Origin: Ligula intestinalis | Taxonomy: Eukaryota; Platyhelminthes; Cestoda; Diphyllobothriidea; Diphyllobothriidae | Direction of reading: 5' to 3' | Length of the DNA: 64,000 bases | Assembly (NCBI GenBank): GCA_036362985.1 | Contig: JAYGXS010000007.1 | Span: 18,509,320-18,573,319 of the forward strand | Shown: positions 22,755-34,800 of the stretch, piece after piece | Layout: every line of letters begins with the position of its first letter | Numbering within the stretch: the first letter of the stretch is position 1 | Notes under the pieces: model-generated | Databases searched by the model: none | What the model was told of the DNA's origin: nothing | What the model saw: the letters and a program-made list of their open reading frames with translations, nothing else | Made by a program: the position numbers and the translations under genes

Positions 22755-22815
22755 ATGCTCCAGCCGACACAGCACCACCAGTATCCCAGCTGGGACCTCC
22801 TGCCAATGTCACTGG
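22755..22815 (+). CDS. Homeobox gene, candidate exon 1 (start codon and first 20 codons)
   Basis: An open frame follows an in-frame TAG at 22614 and ends at a strong donor (CTGG|GTGAGT, GT at 22816). The first ATG in this frame is at 22755; a second is at 22806. The donor leaves one base (phase 1), which fits the exon 2 acceptor at 29932: G + GC restores a glycine codon, giving ...PMSLG-NFAEL.... The peptide is rich in Q, H and P and has no recognisable domain. It sits at the 3' edge of a CpG-rich stretch, as expected for a first exon. Support is splice phase and position only. Translation could instead start at 29964 in exon 2, making this stretch 5' UTR. Confidence 0.5.
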
Positions 22816-25800
22816 GTGAGTAGTGTTTGCCGCGCTCCTGCTTGTGTCTGTGGGTGTTCTGGCCTGTGAAGCATTTACGGCTCATTTTTTGCCTATTTCT
22901 CTCTCTCTCCCGCCTCCCACTTTTGTGTGTATGTATGTGAAACCGGTAGTTGGGTGCTGATTCAGGGTGGTCCGGCAGGTCTGCCGGACTTTTTGCCGAT
23001 GACAGATATTATGGGGACGGAAAAGGTTTATACCAGTGGGGGGGTATATTTCAGGCCTAAACTCGGCTACGTTACAGCCGATCGCCAAAAAACGATGTTG
23101 GGCGTAGTTTTAACGTGGATATGGGCTTACACAGCCGGGACAAATAAAACAGGCTTTGGGGAAATGAGATTACCGACAAGGATAAAAGGACAACTAGGAT
23201 GACCACTTTTCGCTGGCCAGCATTAGCGACCCCAGAGTTTGAGGACACCTGAGGTTCAAATCGAGGTTCTTTGGCTCTAGTAAGTGAGCTAACGGACGAG
23301 TTTGTCCCATAACCTGATCGATGAGTGCGCCCCTTTACTAAAACGGTTTTTTAGTGCTGAGCCTAGAGAAGTTCGCAAAAGGAGAATGTGATTGGTAAAC
23401 ATAATTTGCCGTCGTACCAGGGGGGGGGGGCAGAAACGAGACTTGTTTATTTAATCTTTTTAGTAAGGATAGCCGTTTAGGTAGAACACTTAAACCACCC
23501 ACGATACACGTGGGTTTGCACCAAGCTGGAGGAATTTTAAGTTTACGGTTAAAATGATGATAAGGGTCGGATTTGAGTGTAAGGCCAGGACTCTAAAACA
23601 AGTAAAGGCTTCGCTTGGCTTCGTAGTAACTGCAGGGTTTTGGTTTAGGAAAGGGCCAAGATTAAGGTCACCATTTAGTTTTATGTTCGGAAGTATTTAC
23701 CCTTCCTGAAATTTATTTAAATTACACCTATTATAAATTAACGGGACGTTCCTATTCCCGTTTCTTGTTTAGGTGGCCATTCATGCCAATTTTTTTATAT
23801 AATAACTTTAAAACAATCATTTCCATCAAAATACTGTTGCTTAGATGATATACACTTCTGCCAACAAGTTATCCACTCTTCGAACAATTTTTGTCTGCTC
23901 ATTCTGAACTTATAGTTTAAATGCCTCCAGCGAATTTTTCTTATCCGAAAACGCTTTCCTTTTACGTCTTTCTTAATTTTTGGAGAAAAAACGAAGTCCT
24001 AGAAGGAGCTAGGTCAGACGAGTAAGAGGGATTATAAACCGTTGTCAGGGCGTTTTTAGCCTAAAACTAGTTGATGTTTAATGCTATTTGGGCAGGCATT
24101 TTGTGCTAATTAATACCACCAGTCCTCCATCGCCACAATTCAGTTCCCTTTTTTACCATCTCACTCAAGCACTTCGGCAATTGTGAATAGTTTTATTGGT
24201 CCAACACTATGCCCTGCGGAAATATTCAAAGCGGAGGACTCCTTTTGATATCGAAAAAAAACACAACATCATGCACGCATTGTTCCTTGAGGTTGGTAAT
24301 CGTAAAGTCACCGGGAGCGTTAGAAGGGGGCTTGATAAAGAAGTCACTCTGTCATTTGCGATGGTTTCTCGTGAAAGCTACTTGGCGAACTGAGCAAGAG
24401 GAGTGTCTAATAAAAGTATCTAGTGGGAGTAAACAGCAATTCCAATCCACTGGCCTACAGAAAATAAGTCTTCTTTTTGGGTACTTCCCCATCAGATGGC
24501 GTGGGACAGTTGTGTGGTAGGCCGAGGTTGCGGTTCTTCCTACACCAAATCACGCCATCGGGTTCCGTTTTGTCCATAGAGCTTTTCATTCACCGGTGGA
24601 ATTTCAACTCGAAAAAGGCTTCACTTTATTGGAATGCCAGCACAAATGTGGTCATGCTGAATACAATGGATACACTCTTGATTTATCGACTTCACTTTAT
24701 GAGAAATTGCCTTCTGTTAAAAAGAGGCACTTGAAAGGACATGGTTTTTGGTCTTAAAAGATCTAAAGTTTGGATGACATTGGAAGGGTCTCATATTACC
24801 AATGGCAAAAGTATTCATAATACTGCTTTCCGCAGTTGTGTTATTCCCCACTCATTTGGACAACATTAACGTTTTGGCAAACCAAAAGGAGAGGTGAAAC
24901 TGTACGAAATTCGTTATTATGGTAAAAGTACCAACTTCGCGGAAGGGGGGGGGGATTTCCTATAAAAGGATTATGGGACTTTATGGGCAAACCCTTTAAG
25001 AGATCACAGGAGGCTTCAAACGTGCAGCACAACTCGATGAAAGAAACTGCAACGGAATTATTTCACACTGTTTGATTCACCCAAGGGGCTGAAACAAATT
25101 TTAATAAAAATTGCAATGTTTCACTCTCCATAACTTGGCTTGGGGGTATGTTTGAAATTATTAGGAAGACATGGAGAGAAGAACCCACTGCCTCATCCTG
25201 ATAATACAGGTGGCCTTGCGCTAAATTCCAGTAGGGCTATATGCGTGCGCATTTTAACCCAAATTTTACTTCTACTCCGAAGTCATCCTGGTTTCCCTGG
25301 AATTTTGCAAAAAACCACCTGCATTTCAGACGGTTACGGTTTCTGCGTCCTATCGAGGTAGCCATGGTAAGGCTAATATTAATGGTAATGTATTTCTGCC
25401 TTTAATATGTGCTAGCCCTTGAGCGGTTGCTAGCATGGTCTGAGAGCGAACCCCGAGGCACAGCGAGACGAGCGAGTTCTGAAACCGATCAGTAAGCGCC
25501 TGTTTACAACTGTATATGCATACAGTAAATGTTAAAACGCAAAAAAATGTCGTGGCTTGGACAAGAAGATTCATTTTGGGCGAAAAGTGTGCATGCGGTA
25601 TTCCCCAAGTTTTACTGCAACAAACTAAAAGATTATCAAACAATACATAGGTTGGTTGAAACATTACTATTTACTAAAATAAAAATAGTTCATTTTCACT
25701 AAAAACTTGAGAGTGAGATAATGGCTATGTTATAGGTCACTGATGTTATGTTAAATATAAACGTGTTTAAGGCAGGAGAGCGCAAAAACGGCAAATCAAT

Positions 25801-28800
25801 ACAGAATAAGTACGAATACACAATTTTAGTACTTTTTAGATTGTCCACTAACATTTTAAACTGCATTAAACCTGCCCGACACAGACATGAACTAGTTATC
25901 AATAGTAATTTGTTCAATGTTATTATTCCGTATAAAGTGTTTTCTTGTATGAAAAGATTACCCTTGATCTTGTGCAAATTTATTTTGATAATTGCAAAAT
26001 GATTTTCTATAGAAATCAGATCCGGGCTGTTGGCAGGAATGAAAATAATTGGAGGCCACTAATGGAGAGGTTGACTGTTAACTAAAAAGTTAGATTATGG
26101 TTGTATTTGAAATTAAATTCATACTATCATATATATATATATTGAGAGAAATTTCCTTTCTTCACATTCCGTTGTAGTTAATTCGGGAGTTCGAATAGGA
26201 CAAGCTTTAGATTGTTCTTGAAATTCTCCTAACCACTTTAGGAATTTTAGTATTTTTATTTGTTTGTACCTAAATACCGATTTTGTTTTCCCCGGTTACC
26301 AAAAAATTCAAAGTAAGGTATTTCTTGAAAGTATTACCTAAATAATGACTTGTAAAGCCTTCCCTCTTATGCAGCTGTCTGTTTAGGTCATCGATTTAGA
26401 ATCATTCAAAAATGTCACCTCATTACAAAGAAATATGAACGTCCACAACAAAAAACCCCAAATGAATAAGCCTAAGTTTAACTAAAAAAACTTCCTATAA
26501 CAAATTACCTCTTGAAATGCGCTTTAATTAGACATTTCGGCGTCAAATGTCCCTGAAAATTAGGGATACATTTTCTGTGGGAAATGAAAGGACTTTCTTT
26601 TCTATGCATACCGGAGGAGTTTTCAGTATATAGTTTTAAATTATAGGCCCCATTCTTTGATTGCAAAAGCACGACAGAGTGACAAAGTATATGCTTCGCT
26701 ATTTCTGCATCTGATAATTTCCTGCCTGTTCCGTTTCAAATGTTTAAACTTATTGATTGTCTTCTGTACATTACCACTGTTTAGGCGGGGTTCGATTACG
26801 GCGTTACAGAGAAAAATTATGACATTTCACCGCAGTTCCTATATATGCTTCATTGCGGTCACAATTTTCGACGTAGGAAAACAACTTGCGGTCCCATAAG
26901 TTTATTAATTATCTTTATGGCACAAAAAGTAACAGATCTACAAAGTAAATTTTGTGAACTGATTCCGCCCTTCTTTCCCGATAATAATGCTTTATCTCAT
27001 ACTTGCCCTTTCCCCAATTTCTGAAAGCGAAACAAAATTTTCTGTTCTCTGCATGGAGTGGAACCAACAACGACAATTGCGATCGGAATGACCATTTCTG
27101 GCCAGTCCTACCCAATCTCAGATGTGGATCACCCCGGATTCGAACCCGGGACATTTGGTCATTGAGTGCAACACTCTAGCATTGAAACACGGGCTCGTTG
27201 CTTTGTCGCTTGTGATCAGGAATATGATGGAAGTCCTACTTCACCGAGCCATCTGGTTAGAGAACACACGTATCCCTTAGTGTCTGGGAGTCCGTTTTAG
27301 ACAAATCGCAGGCAGTCGCAGTGAAACCGACAAAGCAGCGAGCCCGTGCTTCAATAGTAGAGTGTAACTTTCAATAAACAAAAGTCCCGGGGTCAAATCC
27401 CTACGATCCACACCTGGGATTGCGCATAACTGGCTGATGACGGCTGATAGGCCAGAAATGGCCGTGCCCGTCTCCCTTGTCTTTCTCAGTTCCACTCCAC
27501 CGTATAGCTGAAGTCGCTAAGCGACTGCCTGCGAATGGTCTAGAACGAGCTTCCAGGCACAACTGGGCAAGTATGTTCCCTAACTAGGTAGATCGATGAG
27601 CAACCTACTTCCAGCATGTATATGTAAATATTGTTGACAAAACCGGAGATACGTGTCCTCGTAAAAAATTGAGGAAACCACACAACAATACGACTACGGT
27701 TCCCACGATCGCCTTTCTCCTTATAAAAAATAGGTTTGGCTCGGTATGTGAGACTGCGAATGCCCTGCACTGAATCCAAAGACATAGCAAGAAGAAAATA
27801 GCTGATAACCGAGTGGTTAAAGTAATTCTAACACGGTTAATATTCGCGGTCGCATAGGCTTGAAAAGAACTGGCTAACGAGAACACATAAGCCAGAAATA
27901 GCCATTTCAGTCTCTCTTGTCGTTGTTAGTCCCCCTTTCAGTATGTGGTAGGTCAATAACCTTGCGTTGGATTTCTCCATTTCTTCCCCCGACAAGTGTA
28001 CAGCTATTGAAAAAACCTTCTTGCATGCTAAGAAACCCGAGGAAGTTGAACATGCTGAGACTTCCTATTTCCGGCCTTTTCTCGTCTACTTAAACGTGTG
28101 CACCTCTATATCTCTCTCGCGCGCACGCTTACCCAGCTTCCGCGACCTGCATCACTGTTGGCTTAACAATAGGTGTCAACCAACCCAGAGTCCCACGCGT
28201 AGTTGTCTTTTTTTCAGCACTCACTCTGCCTTCGCCCGCTGCAGAACACTAAATAACCCAGGCGTACCTACTCAACCATTATGCGTCCGATGACTAATAA
28301 TCATCCCCTCCCATCCACCTACCCCGCTTTAGCAGCCATGAATTGCCCTGCCTAATGGACATGCTTAATGAGCAGTTATCATTGCTTTAATTGCGTGCAC
28401 ACACAAGTCTGCCCGACCGGACTTCAGGAGGGTGGGGGGAGGAGAGCTAGGGTGGTGAGAATAGGGCTGGCACCGGCCGGCCGAGGCGTTTTTTGTCTTC
28501 GTCGTTTCTGACCTCTTAGAGGCACCTGACAGTGTCTGCTCAACATGAAATCTCGCCTCCTGGAAAGATAGAAAGACCGAGTATTGATTAGAGTTCATCA
28601 GAACTTGCTGCCTTGCCGAGTTTGCAGCTGCCCGGCTTGTTAAGGTACTGTGCGCGGCGACTTCAAAGACCTGTCGCAGAGAACGCACAGTGTCCTTCGT
28701 AGGAAAAAATTTCGGCTAGCTGTCGAAATATTTTAGCTGGGTGTGATGGTGGTGGTTCTATTGACATAATTAACAGTGGTGATGGAAAAGTTATTAGAAA

Positions 28801-31800
28801 TCGGGTGGAAAATATTAGGAACACACACAGCGTCAGATGTTGTCATAGTAGTATGAGTAGCAATATCATTAGTATTACGAGTGCTTGTAGTCTTCATGGT
28901 AATATCAGTATTATTAGTCTTTTTAGTAATGCTAGAAGTACCGATCGTAGCGTTAGTAGTAAAACTAGCAACAGTAATCGTTTTTATAGTAATAAAAGCA
29001 CTAGCATTAGTAGTAGCAGTATTGCTGATAGAAATACGGTTAATAGTTATGGCAGAAATGGCATTACTAGTATTAGTAGTAGCTGTACTGATATTAGCAC
29101 TAGTAGGAGCAATAAAAGCACTAGTAGAAGCAGTAATGGTAATTGTGGTATTCGGAGTAATAGTGGTATAATTAGTGACAATATTGATCGCAGTAGTAGT
29201 GATATTGGTAGTGGTGACACAAGAAGTTGCTTTAGAAGTCTTGGTAGTAATAATATAAAAAGTACTTGTAGAAACATTATTGATAATAGCAGCAGTCATA
29301 GAAGAAATACTAGTAATAGTAGCACTAGAGAAAAAGTTCAGCTAGCTATCCGAAATATTTTGTCTGTTTTTGATGGTATTGGTATTGGTATAGTTATAAT
29401 TGGCCTAAAGAGAACTAACATTGAAGTAATCAACATAATCCCGGAGGTTGACGTATTCATATTACTAGTAGTAGTGAAAGCAGCGTTAGGAGAAAAATTA
29501 GCAGCAGTAGTTGTCGTTATAGTGAATTAAACACTAGTAATAGTAGTAGCAATGGTAATACGAGTAGTAGTAGTCATGGCAGTAATCGTAGTACTAGTAG
29601 ATGTAGTAGCAGGTGTGGTAGTAATAATAGCACTAGTATTAGTAGAAGCAGCATGGATAGTAGTGGCCGTAGTAGAAGAGGTAGGCGTTCAAAAGCCGGC
29701 ATCTTGAAATGAATTGAGATTATGCTGCACCATAATTAGTTTTACAACCTTACTTAATGCCGGTTTGCGAGTCGTTGTCAAGGTTTCGCAACTTTCAGCA
29801 TTTTGCATGAAATATCGACCGTATTCTACCCTTGCTGCAGGCACCAATTAACAGACAACGGCGCCTCTGGGTCAACAGTGGTCCTCATCGCGAACAGCCT
29901 AACTCAAACTGGCACCGTTTTGCTTTTGTAGGCAACTTCGCCGAGCTCTGCTTCGGTTCCTTCATGGGTCGCCCTATGTTATCATCTACGTGTGCTGACC
30001 TCATGTCCACTGCCGCCGCCGCCTCCTCCACCGCCGCTCAAAACGGCGTCTTCGGTGCCAGTGCAGCTACCAGCGTTCAGCATCCCCATCACAATCAGCA
30101 CGCCATGCCTAGCAGTGCAGACTTAAAGGCAAAAAAGGCTCGACACCGGTAAAGTCATTAACCTTTTCCCTGCAAAGTAGATTCCTTATCTCACTAAACT
30201 TCAACTGAATTTCTTAAATGTCTTTTCGATCCGAGCGTTGTAATACTGATTACCATACAGCATAACCTCGAGCTATTTTAGTAACGCCAGATTGCCGGCT
30301 TTTAAACAAGCATCTTTCCGAGCGCCAGCATAAATTAAACACTTGCTTCTTGAGTAGTATGCATTTTTCGCATTGATTCTCATTGCTCTTATAAAATGTT
30401 AATATATTTTATAGAAACATGCACAAAAAATCTTTCTAGTACTCTTTTGGTAGCAAATTAGGGCTCCCTAAACTTTATACCCGAGGAATAGTATCTATCG
30501 TTCTTAAACAGTTTATAAATTGTTGAATAATGTTTATCCTACCGGCCGTTAAACTTGAATTCAAGCTCTCCAAACTATATGCTTTAGGAAGAGGAAGTAG
30601 TTTTTTGCGGTATTAGGAAGAAGTCGTATAGTTCTCATTACATTTTTGCTGTGGATGTGGACCAAGCTGTATAACTGATTGGAAGCATTAATACATGGAT
30701 AGATACTTTACTTGATGGCTGAACATTTCATGGTGGTAGAAAATTTCATAATTAGAAATTTTCTTCAAACCATCTTCTAGTACAACATTTTAAGGCAACA
30801 CAATTTTCTACCAAACGAGTAAAAGGAATTTTTGTGCATTTTTTCTTTAAAGTATATTTGAATTGATAGGAGCTGGGAAAATGAATGAGGAAAATGCATA
30901 TTGCCTTCTTGTTCATTTTACCGAACCCACTTTTTCCGGGCAGTCAAAAGGAGGCTCGTTCAAAAGATGGCATCCTGACGTGACTGAAAATTAGTAAGAT
31001 AAGGTCGCAGATAAGCGTACAGCAATCAGTTACAGGATACACGCAACCATACTTTATTAATAAATCCGAATCGAAAAGGCATTTCATAATTTCGGTTGAC
31101 ATATCATGACATTAACTTTTACTGTAGGATGGTAATAAGGAATATCGTACAACGTAATCTCAAGATAGTTAAGACACGTTACAACGTCAGCCTTTGAATG
31201 AGCTTCTTTCAGACCACTTGCAAGAAAACCTACTTCATAAAAAATGGCTACCAACTTAGTATGCATTTTCTCATTGATACCCATCGAAACCATTCAAAAA
31301 AACATTATTTCTTATACTCGTTTGGTAGCAAATTATGCTTTCTTCAAATGATATATTTGAAGCAGGGGTATTTTCTGGTTAGAAGAACTTTCCAAATCAC
31401 GGAACAATTTTGAACCCTACTCGTATTCAAGGTTTTAAGAAGGCATGCTATATATATACTCTTTCGAAGGAAAAAAACCCATGTTTTCTATCGTATGACG
31501 AAGAGGTCGTGTAGTTCTCACTAAACGTTAGACGTGGATCATGGTGTATATCGAAAAGGACCATTTATCCTAACAGACAGTTCGAAGAAGACATATGTTT
31601 CGACCAAACTAGTACATGACATAAATGTTTGTACATACTTTTTATAAAGCATATTTGACTTTCTAAGGCCACCGAAAGTCTAAGCGAAGCATATGTACTA
31701 CAGAGTCAGCTTTTTGCAGGTGTCCAGAAGGAAGCTTGTTCAAAGCCGGCATCCCGACATGACTGAAATATCTTGGGCCTATTGTTGCACGATACTCAAC

Positions 31801-34800
31801 ATTGTTAACCTATTTACCTAATTTTTTCGAATTAAAAACTTATTTCAGAAGTTCCGTTGATATTTTAATGGTATGGTGAATATACTGTACATTTTTATGC
31901 ATTGCAAGTCTGAGATGTGGTTAATATGCCACCTCATGCAATGCTCACCATCATTCGAACGCCATAAAGGGCTCCATTAACAAGGAGTCATTGCAGCTTG
32001 ACTGACAGTCAGCCACTCCACTCAACACACCATACACTAGGGTAACCGCATAGTCGGAGTCATCCCGTCAGTCACCCCTTCAGGTCACGGCTTTTAGCGC
32101 AGCGTGATAGTTTCGAGCGCATCAGATTGTTTATATTGAGCCATCGACCTCATTCTCCCCCCCCCCACCGCCAGCGTCAGGTGTTCCTAGCACGAGTCCT
32201 GACAGAAAACCCATATTGTAGCCGTAATCTTAATCCTACGCTAAACCTAGACCCTACAGTTAACACTATCCCGAAACGTAACGTTAAATTCAACTCTAGC
32301 AGCGCAGAGCCAGCTGCAGTGCGTGCCGTTCCTGTTGTCGTGTCCGGTTTACAGGACCGTATAATAAAACGCTTAGGCAAGACTCCACTTAAATAGGTAA
32401 GGTAGCACAATCTCGTAGAGGTCTAGGGAAGATTCCTTTTATGAGTCAGCTGGTTCAGTCCCATTGTGCGGCTTTGTCTTAGGTGTAAGTGCAGAGATCT
32501 CCTGTCCTGGGAATTCTCCGTTTCAGACAGGCACATCAACTGTCCATTTTCGAGGAAGTGTCTAAGTGGCCCACCGATGGACAAACTCCATCGGCTGCTC
32601 GAAACCACCCCGTCACCTAACCTGTGACCCTAAGTTGTGAATAGTGCGTTTGTTACCTAGGCAACTGACCTCGCCTAATCCCACCGGAGGAGCCCCGCGT
32701 CCCAGCGTTGGATTCGACTAGATCATTCGCATAGAGGCCAGCTTCTAGTCACTCCCACAATTCAATACATGCGTGTTCGATGTTGACGATAGTATTAGTT
32801 CTCAGTCGCTCTTAACGCGAACTTATATAGCCGGTGGACTAACAGAATTATCTGCGTGTTACACAAGGGGAAATTTAGCTGTCGAATTAAGGCACCCGCA
32901 CCGTGCGATTAACGGAGTAAATGGAGAACAGAGGAAGAAAATAGGACAGACAGTAACATTAATCGGACCGACAACAGCGGGGTAATTAAATGTTATTATC
33001 AGACCAGTTGGTGGGTGGGCGCAGAGGGTGGGGGGAGGGAAGCGGACGGACACCGGCGACCGGTTTCTAGCTGACGGGTGACACCTAGGGCGGTGTCTGT
33101 GGTGGAGACCAATTGTCTGGCTAATCATTCATGTCTACACGGACGAGAAGGGGAGCAGCGGCATCGGAAGCGGACTTATGGGGCCGGGTGAGTGCGACGC
33201 GCTTACACTGCACCGCCCCCCCCCCCCCCCCCCCCACCCCCTCCTGTCATCGGGACAACCATCCCCCTGCCTTCCCCCAGGTGTTCAACTGGAATGCTCA
33301 TTTCAATCTTCAACCCGGTCCATCTGTTGACACGGGTGACGCTTCCTTTCCGGCTAGTGTGAGCGCCCGCACTTGTGTTCTCGTAATCTTTTATTTCTCC
33401 GCAAAATAGGTTGATATAGCGCCTCTTGGGTGCTGTCATTATCCTTAGAACACCAGGAACAAAAGCTCACCCGTTCTGTAAAGCACTTTGCGCTTATGCT
33501 AGTCGGTATTGTGCGAAATGGGGTGTTTGTTTTTTAGTTTAAAAACCTGTCTTCAAGTGTATCGTAATAACAAAATTGAAAAAGGTTGCTGTACAGTATA
33601 GGGTTTACTTTTTATGTTACAATGTTTAGAACCAAGAATACTCTATCATCTGTGAACTTTCGAGAGTGCTCGTTTGACAGTGGTAGAGTCAGCTGTGGCC
33701 GATTCAAGGGACAACTTAATCTAGTCAAGTTCGAACGCGTCACTGGGATTTGTGGTTCGGCCAGGTAGCTAGACTTATGTGAACTGATATCTAGAAAGCT
33801 GGATATCAGTTAAGGGCAGGAAACGGTAGACGGCAGCAAACTTCCGATGCCAGCAAGCATTATATTAGCTATCATGCTATCTGATCTTATGATCATTCCC
33901 ATTTCTCATTTTATTTTTCCTGACGAAGGTTGAGGTTTATAGCTTCTTCATTTATTTGTAGGTGTATACATTTGAGCAAAATCCACTCAGCCTCCTTCCC
34001 TCCTCCTCTTCCTCCCTCTACTCCTCAACCACAACCACCTTACCCCTATTATCTTTATCCTAATTGTCATCTGGTTGTTTGAGCTTCCATTCATTCCACC
34101 TTCTCCGTAAGTATTTTCTCCAGGCCTTATTGAGATCCATTGAGAATTCTTCATCACATCTACAACATTTCGTCTTCCTACAGTCATTAGTAACCTTTCT
34201 ATCCTTGTATTCTTCGACTGAAATATGCAATTGTGGATAATTTGCTAATCTCCTTACCCGTATTCTAAACTTCACTCACTCGAATCGGATGTTTTCGCTC
34301 TGCTTCTTTGGGACACATTAACTCGTATTATGATAGAGACACTGGAATGACTAGTTCTGACTTATTAGTCGCCATCAGCCATCCATACCCAAGCTCAGGT
34401 GTTGTGAAACTTCATGCCCGAACCTGCAACCTGGTCGCTGGGAGTCTGATACCCTACTAACTGAGCTACGAGCTCGCTGTGCTGTTGGTTGTAATTGGGA
34501 ATATACACGATGATAAATAGGTGCTCACCGTTCGGCTACGGAACCCATTCATCCCGTTGCACCTCGAGGTTCAATCTCGAGCCCCGCCAACAGCCGCTCA
34601 ATGGGTAGCAGATTATAGGCAGAAATACATTAGCGACGAAGACCAGCGAAACTGGACTGAACTTTTCTGGTTTATTAGCTGTTATTACTCAGCCATTCCC
34701 AATCCCAGGGGGGGACGATTGCCCAGGCTCGAACCCGCGACCATGTTAGTTAGAAAACCCGCGCTCTACCCACCGCGACACGGTCTCGTCGTCTTACCGT

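Noticed and set aside
24196..24750. Possible transposase remnant
   Set aside because: Fragmentary frames on both strands suggested one, but no catalytic motif or family could be recognised.
28733..29530. Long Ser/Thr/Ile/Val-rich open frames on both strands
   Set aside because: They are produced by the degenerate TAG/AGT trinucleotide tract, and all frames are equally open.
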